The notes: generated by a model from the sequence alone, not told the origin. A DNA stretch of 64,000 bases from Lactococcus sp. S-13 (GCF_004210295.1 NZ_SDAK01000002.1:1-64000), one strand, 5' to 3'. Shown: positions 27,046 through 35,690, counted from the stretch's first letter. Numbers and translations are program-made.

Positions 27046-30000
27046 AAAATTTAATATAACGTTTGAATTTATTGATTCCTGCCATCAACGTGTGCCGCTT
27101 ACGTTCGTTAAGAACAGCTCCTACAACAAGAGAAACGGTAACGAACCATGCACCAACTGCTGTCAAGATCGATTTGGAATCGCCTGTCTTGGGAAGGAAA
27201 ATATTTACCACCTTGTGGGCAATCGCTTTTGGAGTAGGCGCTTTAACCTCTGGTTTTACCACTTTTTTAGGTGCTGCAACAGCGGGATTAGTCACTTCAT
27301 TAACCCGTGTTTCGGTTTTAATCGTAAGTCCTTTAAGCGGTGTGCCGTCAGGGTTGAGTCCTTCAACCACTTGGGAAGCCACGTTTAAAATGTCGGTGTG
27401 ATCTGGCGTTCCTGCTTTGACCGTCATGGAAATAGAAGCTTTATAATACTGCCCAAAAGGCATATCAAGCACTTTAACGGTTTTGCCCTTCGCCAAAGTG
27501 CTCTCTTTAAAGTGATTCAACAGAATTTGAACTTTTCCATCGACGTTCGTTACCACATAATCACTTGGCGCAAGGAACTCCCCTGATGCATCCCAAACCT
27601 TGACGGAAGCAAGATCAGGGGTCAAATAACGTTCGTCGTAATCGTCAACGAGTCCAAGTTTCGTTAGAAGCGCTGTTTGGTCAAAAGGTGTGGTATCGAG
27701 CCATAATTGATAAGGAATGACTTGACCAATCTTGACCAGTGTATTGTTTCCGTTGGTGGTTTGATTATTTTTAACCTCATCCACGTGGGCATCTTTTGCC
27801 GTTTTTTCAACTTCAGCCTTAAAAGTGGCCTCCGTTTCTTTAGTCGTGGTGTCTTTGGCATCGCCCGTCAATTTGAAGCCTTTGGCAATTTCAGAATCAT
27901 CTTGCAAGAACGTATTGTTGGTCAGATTATCCGTTGCGCCTTTGGTTTCAAATTTGTGAGGCTGCAGCGTTGGTGTTGAAACGGTCTCTTTTTCATCCTT
28001 TGGATTGTTATTATTAAGAATAGGCTGTTGAGTCGTGTCTGTCCCAAGATAGAGGGCTTCGTTGACAAAAGTTAACTCCGAGCCATAAACACTCAGTGAG
28101 TCAAGCGTGACAGGCACATCAATCTCCCCTTCAGCTTTTGTGGGAGCGAACGTCACTTGACCCTCAACTGGAATCAACTGGTTGGTATGATTAACAGAAG
28201 CGTTTGAGATTTTGACGGTGTAGCTTTGACCAGGGACGAGTCCTTCGTAATGATAAGTATCAACCACTTGAACTTTTGAGCCGAGCGGTACCGTCGCTGA
28301 TTTGACTTGTGTTGCCCCCTCCACTTTTGTGACCGAAACGGTTTGAGCAGGGTTGTTCTTCCAATGATCCTCTTTGACAACCACCGTGCCGTTTTTATCC
28401 GTCACAGTTTCAAGCATGGTATACTTCTTGCCTTGATCCGCAGTGGTATCAAAATCAGGCGTTTTAAGTGGCACAATCGCATTCCCACGTAAATCTGTTG
28501 TGAAGCTTACCGTTGCTGTGATTGGATTGCCATCCTTATCGAGCTTAGGTGTTCCGTCCTCACTATGAACTGCCTCACCCTTCATGGTGTAGTCGGTGTT
28601 TGGCGAGAGGTTGGCGACGACCGCATTATCGTTGATTGAGGCAAGCCCTACGCCTAAGGTTGAATCTTTATCTGCCGCATCGCTTGCGGTGGTTGTGATG
28701 GTTGGAGGGGTAATCACCTCGTCCGCAATCATACCGAGATTTGGACGAACGGTCAGAACTTTATCATCAATCAGCGTTGCTGCACTGTAAGTTTCTTCGT
28801 GAATGACTTGTTTGGTATCCGACCAGTAGAATTTATAGGTGTAGCTTTGAATCGCCCCACTTTGGTTCACATTCGCTGTGACATCAATATTGATCGGCAC
28901 GATTGTTTTTGTGCCTTTTGGTGTCACAATTTCTTTGAGCTGGTAACGAGCAATAAAGCCATTAGCATCCAGTTCCGTGCCAAGAGGGACATTGTAAAAA
29001 GCAGTCAAGCCATCCGAAGTAAAGCCATTGCCGCCAACAGTCGTTCCCGAAGTTGCCACATCGCCTTTTCCTTCAAAACCATAGGCTTTAAAAGCCGCTT
29101 TGGTATTCGCATCTTGTGCCACCAGTTGGAATTGCGCATCATTCAGTCCTGTTAGTGAATGATTTTGTTCCAAGACTTTAGTGAACATTGCGTTCCAACG
29201 CAAGGCTTGGTTTGGAAGGTCTTGTTTGACGTTAATGATTGCCGTTTTTTCATCTTTTTTCTTAACATCAAAGTTGTATTTGGTGCTATTGAGCGATTCC
29301 CCATAGCCAGCTTGCGTTTCTTGAACCATCCACTCGCCTGCAGGGATTCCTGAAATGATGACTTTATTTTGATTTGAAAGACGAACCGTCACATCCCCTG
29401 TTTCAGAAAAGGCAGCTTCATCTTGTGTACCAGAAGTGATGGTGATGGGCTTGCCTTTTAAGCCGTCCGCAAGGTTGAGCTTATCGCCTGCTTTGTGAAG
29501 GATTTGACCTGTCGCATCTTTCACATCCGAACGGTAGAAAATCGTGAAATTAGCGCCTTGCGTGTTTTGTTTGTTTCCAAGCGTTGTGGCATCTTTGACT
29601 GTTTTATCAATCTCAATCTCACCAGTAACCTCGGTGTTTGTGCCAGAAACGTCTTCCCAATCAATGACTTGATTAGCACCTTTGTAAGTGAAAGTCACTT
29701 CTTTAGGCGCAAAAGTGTTGACAAAACCTGCACCAGCCGTGATTTCAAAAGCGGTATATTTTTGTCCGATGACCAGAGGGCTTGATAAAGGATTGTCAGT
29801 CGTGCTGCCTTCTCCTTTGGCATCTAGCGTGGCTTGAGCCACGACATTGCCTGCCGCATCTTTAACGCCCATCACGGTGCCGTTGAATTGATAGAGGTTG
29901 TTTAAAAGGTTAGCACCATTGTAAAGTCCTGCTTTGTGGAACTTAATCCCCCCAACCTGCTTATTGTCAGTGAAAACCGCTTGAGCAGTTCCTGTTGTTG

Positions 30001-31426
30001 AATCTTCTGTGATTTTACCTGTAATCGGTGTGTTCACGAGTTTTCCAGTTGAGTCTGAATGTCCGAGGGTGTAGGGAGCTGGGACAGCAACTTCTGTGAC
30101 TTTGTACACATCCCCAACCGCAGAAAAGTCTTTAATCGTAATGGAGCCATCTTTTCCTGTTGTAACGTTATGAGCCACCCCTTTAGAAAAGCTAATGCTT
30201 CCGTTTTTAGCGCCACCAGCATCTAGCGTATCAAAAGTGCCATCAATGCCTGTATCAACCGTCGTACCATCTGCTTGATAGAGGGTCACATCAAACTTAG
30301 CCCCTGCAATATTTCCTGAGCCTTGATGAGCATCCTGTGCAGTCTGTTTTTTAACGATTTTCAATGAGCCATCGAGGGTGACATTGACGTTGAGTGAGGC
30401 TACTTCTGCCGAAGGATCTGTTGCGGCAATAACAGGTTGACTTGCATTTCCTGAACTATCTCCGTTTGTGCTGTACACAAACCTTGGTAAACCATTTGGA
30501 TATTGTTTAGATGTTGCATTCCTAAACTGAATTGCATTAGAAGTAGATCCAGCTTTTACTGCAGATGTTGGGTTGAGAGTGAGAGTATTTCCAGAAACAG
30601 TCTCACTTAATCCAGCAACGTTACTTTTGATAAATGGAAATGTAGAAAGTACTCCATTTGTATCCGTTATGGTTTTAGGTACTCCAACAACCAACTTAAC
30701 TGTTTGACCGTCAAAAGATGGTTTTGAAGTTAAGGCTTGTGCTTGATTGATAAGGCCGTCAAATTCAGTTTGAACCGTGGCAACCGTCACGCCTGATGAA
30801 TCAGGACCAAAGCTAACAATCATTGACGGAGTCGCATCTTCAGAAGCGACTCCATAAACAAATAATTGATGCCAAATCCCAAGCCGTGCAGCAGTATATA
30901 TTGTCCGATTAGTTGCCGCTCCTGCTTTGTTAGCTAAATAAGCAATATTATTGATGACTGCTTTTTGAGTCTCTGTCAATTTTGCCCAAATGGCATTCAT
31001 GGCATCCTGCTGGGCTTGGGTACTTGGATTATTAAGCGGCACACCCATTGCCAAACAATAAACAGGATCGCTACTGTCCAGCGAAAGATAGGTCACAACC
31101 TCACCGTTTGAAAGGGTCGCAATATCATTTTGCGGAGTCCAATTGACTGTGCCAGAAGCGGGAGGCGCCGCAAGCACAAAGTGTGAAGTCGTAAGTGTCC
31201 CGCCCCCAACTCCAAGTGCAAGCAGGGTCGCAATCACGAGGTGGCGTGCTTTTTTAGAGCCAATCATTACTTGACTGGTCTGAGCAACAAGTTGAATGGC
31301 AGGCTTAACGAGGCGTGATAACAAGGTCTGACTCGAGGTTACCCACTCTTTTTTCGATTTGCGTGACCGAAAATGACTATTTTTCGGTTCACGAAGCAAA
31401 TCTTCCAATTTTTTGAATTTCTTCAT
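27044..31426 (-). CDS. Large LPxTG surface adhesin with thioester-like and isopeptide (Cna-B/VaFE) domains
   Basis: 1460 residues. A long YSIRK-less signal region ends near residue 87 (LALGVGGGTLTTSHFVLAA). Next comes a thioester-domain-like part with cysteine in PVYCLAMGVPL and ARLGIWHQLF near residue 185. Several SpaA/Cna-B domains (for example GSLKIVKKQT, GEIEIDKTVKD) and a VaFE-type domain (TPPTITTTASDAADKDSTLG) follow. The C-terminus is a sortase anchor (FLPKTGDSKSILTAVG, a hydrophobic helix, ERKRH). In the family, the thioester uses a Gln two residues before the IW motif; here that place reads Arg, so the bond may not form. It probably promotes mating contact, like aggregation proteins of other plasmids. 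Confidence 0.88.
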   Translation of the reverse strand: MKKFKKLEDLLREPKNSHFRSRKSKKEWVTSSQTLLSRLVKPAIQLVAQTSQVMIGSKKARHLVIATLLALGVGGGTLTTSHFVLAAPPASGTVNWTPQNDIATLSNGEVVTYLSLDSSDPVYCLAMGVPLNNPSTQAQQDAMNAIWAKLTETQKAVINNIAYLANKAGAATNRTIYTAARLGIWHQLFVYGVASEDATPSMIVSFGPDSSGVTVATVQTEFDGLINQAQALTSKPSFDGQTVKLVVGVPKTITDTNGVLSTFPFIKSNVAGLSETVSGNTLTLNPTSAVKAGSTSNAIQFRNATSKQYPNGLPRFVYSTNGDSSGNASQPVIAATDPSAEVASLNVNVTLDGSLKIVKKQTAQDAHQGSGNIAGAKFDVTLYQADGTTVDTGIDGTFDTLDAGGAKNGSISFSKGVAHNVTTGKDGSITIKDFSAVGDVYKVTEVAVPAPYTLGHSDSTGKLVNTPITGKITEDSTTGTAQAVFTDNKQVGGIKFHKAGLYNGANLLNNLYQFNGTVMGVKDAAGNVVAQATLDAKGEGSTTDNPLSSPLVIGQKYTAFEITAGAGFVNTFAPKEVTFTYKGANQVIDWEDVSGTNTEVTGEIEIDKTVKDATTLGNKQNTQGANFTIFYRSDVKDATGQILHKAGDKLNLADGLKGKPITITSGTQDEAAFSETGDVTVRLSNQNKVIISGIPAGEWMVQETQAGYGESLNSTKYNFDVKKKDEKTAIINVKQDLPNQALRWNAMFTKVLEQNHSLTGLNDAQFQLVAQDANTKAAFKAYGFEGKGDVATSGTTVGGNGFTSDGLTAFYNVPLGTELDANGFIARYQLKEIVTPKGTKTIVPINIDVTANVNQSGAIQSYTYKFYWSDTKQVIHEETYSAATLIDDKVLTVRPNLGMIADEVITPPTITTTASDAADKDSTLGVGLASINDNAVVANLSPNTDYTMKGEAVHSEDGTPKLDKDGNPITATVSFTTDLRGNAIVPLKTPDFDTTADQGKKYTMLETVTDKNGTVVVKEDHWKNNPAQTVSVTKVEGATQVKSATVPLGSKVQVVDTYHYEGLVPGQSYTVKISNASVNHTNQLIPVEGQVTFAPTKAEGEIDVPVTLDSLSVYGSELTFVNEALYLGTDTTQQPILNNNNPKDEKETVSTPTLQPHKFETKGATDNLTNNTFLQDDSEIAKGFKLTGDAKDTTTKETEATFKAEVEKTAKDAHVDEVKNNQTTNGNNTLVKIGQVIPYQLWLDTTPFDQTALLTKLGLVDDYDERYLTPDLASVKVWDASGEFLAPSDYVVTNVDGKVQILLNHFKESTLAKGKTVKVLDMPFGQYYKASISMTVKAGTPDHTDILNVASQVVEGLNPDGTPLKGLTIKTETRVNEVTNPAVAAPKKVVKPEVKAPTPKAIAHKVVNIFLPKTGDSKSILTAVGAWFVTVSLVVGAVLNERKRHTLMAGINKFKRYIKF

Positions 31427-31646
31427 TCAGAAATCCTCCTTTTTTTGAATGTTTTTGAGAACAAAAAAATCTGACAACCCTGTCAGATTTAGGAGATATG
31501 GCATAGTTTATCGTCAATTTCGGACGAATAAGAGCAGAAAGAATCGAACTTTCATCAAGCATTTAAACATTCAACCGTTAATTGTACTTGACACAGCCTT
31601 GTCACTCCTTTATTCCTTTCAATTTTAAGATTTTTCCAACAAAAAA
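31427..31646 (-). promoter_or_regulatory. Long leader of the adhesin gene with intrinsic terminator
   Basis: Minus-strand leader between two terminators. At 31467-31490 AAATCTGACA(accc)TGTCAGATTT plus a T run is a terminator upstream of the adhesin ribosome site (AAAGGAGG), so transcription attenuation is possible. At about 31529-31545 a GAAAG(TTCGATT)CTTTC hairpin looks like a tRNA T-arm, but no matching acceptor stem is found. Confidence 0.5.
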
Positions 31647-31682
31647 AACACGGAAGTATTTCAAGGCTTCCGTGTTTTTTTT
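31646..31682 (-). terminator. Terminator before the adhesin leader
   Basis: AAACACGGAAG and CTTCCGTGTTT pair, with T runs on both strands, right after the stop of the 355-residue protein gene. Confidence 0.85.
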
Positions 31683-32748
31683 ATGAGAGTTGGGTTACTC
31701 CATAATTTAACTGATGATTTTCAAATGATAAATTAACTGCTACATCAGAATCCATATAAGAAGTCGCTGCACTTGAAGCCGCATTCCAACTTGAATAGTT
31801 TTGGCTAAAGATAATAGCACCTGTTGTACTATCTCTTACCCACCCTTGATATGTATGCGCCACTGGTGCTTGAGGTTGTGTCACGGGTTGAGAAGGAGCT
31901 GGAGTGCTTGGAGCCTGAGTTGGTGTCGACGGAGCCGCAGGCTGGGAAGGGGCTGGCGTGCTTGGAGATTGAACTGGTGCTGAGGGAGACGGAGCAGTGT
32001 AATTGCTGCTCCCACCATTTCCTGTAGCAGTTGGAGCTTGAGGCGTTGTTTCAGACGAGCTTGAATTAGCCGCAGGAGCGTTTGTGCTGTCCACAGAAGA
32101 ATCGCTATTAGCTTGCGCAGGCGTGCCTTCTGAAGGAGTCTGAGATGAAGGCGCAGGAGTTGTTTTGGCTTGTTCCTGAGCAGCTTTTGCGGCTTCTTGA
32201 GCTTGTTTGTTGCTGGCATCGAAAAGCTTTTGAAGTTGAGCTTTTACATCTCCATCATTTTTATCTTTTAAAGCACTAATCGCTTGTGCTGCCGCCTTTT
32301 GTTTAGTGGCATCATTAGCGTGTTTCTGATAGTCACTCACTGCTGTTTGAGCAGTTTTAATCAGAGCAAGACGAGCATTCAAAGTTTTAACCAAATCAGT
32401 ATCTTTAGTTTTTTCTTTTTGATCCGTCAATTTAGCAATCGCATCATTGACCACTTTAATTGAAGCATCACTTGGATTTGTGGTTGCTGTAGCTAAAAGT
32501 GTCGCAACTTGTTTTTGTTGAGCGGTTTCTTTATCATGAGCTAATTTTTCTGCAGCAGCTTTTTTATCCGCTTCGAGCTTGGCTTCATGAGCTTTTACTT
32601 GTGCGACGTGTTGGGCATGGACAGTATTATTGTGATTGACTACTCCTGCTGTAATTCCTCCAACAAGAAGGACTCCAATAACAGCTGATGTTGTTATAAT
32701 TTGTTTTTTGCTAAATTTCTCATTGATTTGTTCCACAATATTCTTCAT
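31681..32748 (-). CDS. Membrane-anchored coiled-coil and Pro/Ser-rich wall protein
   Basis: 355 residues. A membrane segment (ITTSAVIGVLLVGGITAGVV) is followed by an Ala/Lys/Gln-rich coiled coil to about residue 195, then a Pro/Ser/Ala-rich spacer (PAPSQPAAPSTPTQAPSTP). A compact C-terminal module of about 55 residues begins TYQGWVRDSTTGAI. It is built to hold a small domain at the outer face of the wall. No known family; the context suggests a role in mating contact or channel passage through the wall. Confidence 0.6.
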   Translation of the reverse strand: MKNIVEQINEKFSKKQIITTSAVIGVLLVGGITAGVVNHNNTVHAQHVAQVKAHEAKLEADKKAAAEKLAHDKETAQQKQVATLLATATTNPSDASIKVVNDAIAKLTDQKEKTKDTDLVKTLNARLALIKTAQTAVSDYQKHANDATKQKAAAQAISALKDKNDGDVKAQLQKLFDASNKQAQEAAKAAQEQAKTTPAPSSQTPSEGTPAQANSDSSVDSTNAPAANSSSSETTPQAPTATGNGGSSNYTAPSPSAPVQSPSTPAPSQPAAPSTPTQAPSTPAPSQPVTQPQAPVAHTYQGWVRDSTTGAIIFSQNYSSWNAASSAATSYMDSDVAVNLSFENHQLNYGVTQLS

Positions 32749-32765
32749 AACGTTTCCCCGTAATC

Positions 32766-33218
32766 CTATTTATTCTTCTGCTCATCCCAAGAAGCAAATT
32801 CTTTCATCATTCCGCTTGCAGTTGCCTCGTTCATTTCAGGAACAAAAATTTCTCTGCCTGTACGCATTCCTTTGAATTGCTTTTCAAGCATTTCAGAATA
32901 GACCCCTTGCTCAAATAATGCTTTGTTGACTGCCTCCATCGGTTGTCCATAAGCTTTTCTCTCACAAATAAGTTCTCCATCCTTTTTAAACGAAGCAATC
33001 GCTTGAAATTCTGACTCAAAAAAAGTGACAACTTGAATTGCAGCTTTCTCGTCCCCACGCATTCTTGCTACGGTGCTATTTTTTTCAACATAAGCAGGCA
33101 AGGGAGATAATTCAGTATCAGATAAACCTTCTTCTGTGCGAGGCGAATAGATTCTAAACTCAAATTCACTCTCTCTATGCTCTGCCATTACTCTTAAAAC
33201 ATCTATTGCTTTAATCAT
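32766..33218 (-). CDS. Hypothetical protein upstream of the wall-protein gene
   Basis: 150 residues, soluble, with mixed beta-alpha pattern, starting MIKAIDVLRVMAEHRESEFE. It is 17 bases upstream of the 355-residue protein gene, so likely co-transcribed. No domain is recognised. Confidence 0.5.
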   Translation of the reverse strand: MIKAIDVLRVMAEHRESEFEFRIYSPRTEEGLSDTELSPLPAYVEKNSTVARMRGDEKAAIQVVTFFESEFQAIASFKKDGELICERKAYGQPMEAVNKALFEQGVYSEMLEKQFKGMRTGREIFVPEMNEATASGMMKEFASWDEQKNK

Positions 33219-33251
33219 TAAACTCTCCCATCCTTTTTATTATAAGTATTT

Positions 33252-33440
33252 TTACCAACCCATTTTTTTTGTTTTAATTATAAAATCTCTTGTTTTATAA
33301 AAAAGTTTAGTTAATCCAATGAGTAAAACACCCATTAAAAACATAAAAACAAACATTACCCTGACCATCACATTGAGAAAAACAGATAAAAAAGCACCAA
33401 TTCCTAAAATGATAATCACTATTACAGCTAAAAACATCAT
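33252..33440 (-). CDS. Small two-helix membrane protein
   Basis: 62 residues, nearly all hydrophobic (FLAVIVIIILGIGAFLSVFL, then VRVMFVFMFLMGVLLIGL) with a basic tail. AAAGGAG precedes the ATG. It is the first transfer-side gene after the large non-coding region. The function is unknown. Confidence 0.5.
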   Translation of the reverse strand: MMFLAVIVIIILGIGAFLSVFLNVMVRVMFVFMFLMGVLLIGLTKLFYKTRDFIIKTKKMGW

Positions 33441-33494
33441 GTTTACTCCTTTTTTTGTATATATTTCTTTTTAATTTCATTAAGTATAACATTT

Positions 33495-34075
33495 TTAATG
33501 ATTTTTTTTAAAACATATTGGTCGTCCTTTGGACGTTAATAAAATTTACGCAAGGTTTCTAGTTAACCCCTAACTCTGAGGCTCCTTTACGCATTCAGCG
33601 ACCTCAACTGTGGCAATGTTCACCCTGACCCGCAGGCAGTAGGTTTTCTCCCAATGTTTTCTCACATCTAGGCGTCCCGACTTCTCTCATTGGCAAGTCT
33701 TGCTGTTATTGGACTGATTACGTATACGTGCCATCAATGGACACGGTGTGATTTCACCCAAAAGGGAAGAAGAAAGCCTAATCAACTGACACTCCCCTTT
33801 TGCCCCCTTTAGTAGCCACGCTGATGAGGGGGGCGGTCATTAACCAAGCTCAATTGATAGCATCTTAACCGAGTTAATGCCGACTATTCAAATTTTCAAA
33901 GATCAAATTCCATTTGCTTTGACTTCTTGTGTTTAGCCTACTTCTACCTCCCCCTTGAATCAAAGAAGTGAAGCAACATTCTTAAATGTTTAATGTTCCA
34001 CAAAGCGGGAATATAGGAAATAAAGGCGTCGAAACCTTTTCGTAATTTTTTTGCTCCCAGCGAGCCTATTTCCTT
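33495..34075 (-). ncRNA. Candidate large structured RNA (GOLLD/ROOL-like), about 580 nt
   Basis: No open frame with a ribosome site fills this stretch, and it is clearly richer in G and C than its surroundings. Read on the minus strand it opens with a closed three-way element. AGGAAATAGG (34065-34074) pairs with the segment at 34015-34022, enclosing hairpins GCTC(gctgg)GAGC and CGAAA(agg)TTTCG. The other end has CGTCC(aaa)GGACG near 33523-33535. The size, the lack of coding and the nearby tRNA-like elements resemble the giant ornate RNAs of phages and plasmids of Lactobacillales. The family assignment is a hypothesis; the strand is also inferred. Confidence 0.5.
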
Positions 34076-34095
34076 TTTGATTTTTAGTACATGAG

Positions 34096-34464
34096 CTAGA
34101 ATGAATATTTTTTTCTCACTCGGCTTATCCCTTTGCCTGTCGAGTAAAGTGGTGAATTGTGATTAACTCTTTCAGCAATGACCGTCTTACCGAATTTGAT
34201 CTGCACAATTTCTTTGAACACTCTATGATTGGTTAAACTCACATGGCAAAATTCTTTTCCCCTTTTGATAATAACTAATGGATAAGCGATACGCCCTTGT
34301 TCGCCACTTTGGAAAATAATTGTCTTACCATTTAGTCTTTTCAACTGTCTTGGTTGTATGATTGCTCCTTTAGAAAATATATCCATCACAAATCCCTTTC
34401 TTTTTCCCTCATCAAGCCTCAATGGTTCATTTAAAATATCTTTTATTATTTTCTTTGTTCCCAC
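34096..34464 (-). CDS. Hypothetical basic protein
   Basis: 122 residues, strongly basic, mostly beta (FSKGAIIQPRQLKRLNGKTI, FHV-like strands) and soluble. It starts MGTKKIIKDILNEPLRL and ends just before the structured RNA region. The charge would suit nucleic-acid binding. No family is recognised. Confidence 0.45.
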   Translation of the reverse strand: MGTKKIIKDILNEPLRLDEGKRKGFVMDIFSKGAIIQPRQLKRLNGKTIIFQSGEQGRIAYPLVIIKRGKEFCHVSLTNHRVFKEIVQIKFGKTVIAERVNHNSPLYSTGKGISRVRKKYSF

Positions 34465-34489
34465 GAATCAATTTTTCGTGTAATCCAAC

Positions 34490-34801
34490 CTACATTCCAA
34501 TCGCTGCGAGCGCTTGCTCTGCATATATTGATGCAACACTTGCCTTTGAAGAATTGTTGAAATCATCTATGGACACTTCAGCTATTCCATCTGATATTTC
34601 TGTCAGTGCCTTTTTCATGGCTTCGTTATCTTTTTTGAGCTTTTCAACTTCTCTTTCGGCAGCTAATTTTTCTTGATGAAGCTGCACAAATTCTGAAGCA
34701 GTGACTAGCTGCATTTTTTCGTCTCTAATTTTCTGAATCGAATCTGACTTATAAGCTTTAAGATAATTCTCTAAACAATCTTTTACAGTTCCTTCTGCCA
34801 T
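34490..34801 (-). CDS. Small coiled-coil protein
   Basis: 103 residues. A central charged helix (HQEKLAAEREVEKLKKDNEA) indicates a coiled coil; the rest is helical. AGAGGGATTATTT precedes the ATG. It lies between a zinc-ribbon-like gene and the basic protein gene. Unknown function. Confidence 0.45.
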   Translation of the reverse strand: MAEGTVKDCLENYLKAYKSDSIQKIRDEKMQLVTASEFVQLHQEKLAAEREVEKLKKDNEAMKKALTEISDGIAEVSIDDFNNSSKASVASIYAEQALAAIGM

Positions 34802-34814
34802 AAATAATCCCTCT

Positions 34815-34970
34815 TTATTTTCTACTGCACTCCAAGCATTGGGTCACATGACCTCTTGTTTCTGTGATCTCACTCTCTTTTTTACCCTTCTGACAATATT
34901 GACAAATGTTTTGATAGCTTGGTAACTGATGAATTTGACCGCATTCCTTACACGTTTTATCCCCTTTCAT
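34815..34970 (-). CDS. Small zinc-ribbon-like protein
   Basis: 51 residues from the ATG at 34970, which follows TTGGAGGCAATCA; the much longer upstream open frame crosses the tRNA-like element and has no ribosome site. Three CxxC pairs are present (CKEC, CQYC, CLEC), suggesting one or two zinc sites. Its place beside tRNA-like elements makes nucleic-acid binding plausible. Confidence 0.5.
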   Translation of the reverse strand: MKGDKTCKECGQIHQLPSYQNICQYCQKGKKESEITETRGHVTQCLECSRK

Positions 34971-35154
34971 TGATTGCCTCCAATTGTATTCTAAAAACCG
35001 CATTAACGGAAAAACCCTATCCTCATTTAAAGAGAATAGAGTGCTTATCATCAGCAAGAACTGCTTCGCTAATTTAGATCCCCATATCTCCCGTATGATA
35101 TCAATGCCACTTATTTTAAATTTGACATTAGGATAAATTAAATTTGTTTTGAAT

Positions 35155-35230
35155 AGCACTGACAGGAGTCGAACCTGCGATAAACTATATACGGGATGTT
35201 TATAGAATATCATTACCAATAATCAGTGCT
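35155..35230 (-). other. tRNA-like structure 1 (76 nt)
   Basis: On the minus strand the ends AGCACTG and CAGTGCT form a perfect 7-bp acceptor-type stem. GCAGG(TTCGACT)CCTGT is a canonical T-arm with a 7-base loop. TATT(ggtaat)GATA fits a short D-arm. The anticodon region pairs only as ATAAAC...GTTTAT with a 12-base loop, so a normal anticodon loop is missing. It may be a degenerate or mimic tRNA. Confidence 0.5.
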
Positions 35231-35269
35231 GCCTTTAGCAATTGCTAACTTCTAGGGAAGCCCTAGAAA

Positions 35270-35330
35270 TGCCTATCAGAGGAGTTGAACCTCTTTGTGA
35301 TCGTTGTTCCCAAGTGAACGAGACAGGTGT
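35270..35330 (-). other. tRNA-like structure 2 (partial)
   Basis: On the minus strand AGAGG(TTCAACT)CCTCT is a clean T-arm. GATAGG after it can pair with CCTGTC about 50 bases upstream, with one wobble. No D-arm is visible between. A hairpin TTCTAGGG(ctt)CCCTAGAA at 35250-35269 and a TTAGCAATTGCTAA palindrome separate it from structure 1. Confidence 0.35.
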
Positions 35331-35371
35331 TTAAGCCATGTTTAAGTAAATTATAAAGTAAGGGGTATGGT

Positions 35372-35512
35372 TTAATGGATAAAAATGTTATAATGAGGGT
35401 TGGTATTATAAGAGAAATAGTACTCTAATTTTAGCTTTTATCATCTAAAAATAGGCTATTTTTATCCATTACTCTTGATTTCTTGTTTAAACAAGAGTTG
35501 AGAGTTTTTTTG
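35372..35512 (+). ncRNA. Candidate regulatory RNA upstream of the HTH gene
   Basis: TATAAT near 35389 is followed by about 115 nt that end in a CTTGTTTAAACAAG-centred hairpin with a T run (to 35512). No open frame is present. AATGGATAAAAAT and ATTTTTATCCATT, about 70 bases apart, can pair across the element. It may be a small RNA or a control region; the -35 is weak. Confidence 0.35.
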
Positions 35513-35634
35513 TGAATTCCAAATATTATGGATTTCGCTTTTTAAAGGTACCATAAAGCTTGATAGGGAAAGTGTTGTTCGGGTTTTTTTAAATGCTTAG
35601 TAACAAGAAGTTTTCTTTTTCCCTATAAATACAT

Positions 35635-35656
35635 AATATACCTTTTTGCGTATATT
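35635..35656 (+). promoter_or_regulatory. Likely operator of the HTH repressor
   Basis: AATATAC(ctttttgc)GTATATT is a dyad 35 bases before the HTH gene start. A longer pairing, TAGGGAAA with TTTCCCTA, lies upstream (about 35561 and 35616). Confidence 0.5.
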
Positions 35657-35690
35657 GTCAACTATTAATTTGGAAAAAGGAAATTTTTTT

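Noticed and set aside
27063..29800. Several plus-strand open frames opposite the adhesin gene
   Set aside because: They have no ribosome sites or domain patterns and mirror the codon bias of the strongly supported minus-strand gene.
31500..31600. True tRNA gene in the adhesin leader
   Set aside because: A T-arm-like hairpin is present, but no matching acceptor, D or anticodon stems can be drawn.
33495..34075. Group II intron or ribosomal RNA fragment
   Set aside because: No domain V-like hairpin, no GUGYG start, no intron-encoded protein, and no recognisable rRNA motif.
34971..35219. 134-residue start for the zinc-ribbon protein
   Set aside because: The longer frame crosses the tRNA-like structure and has no ribosome site; the ATG at 34970 follows TTGGAGG.
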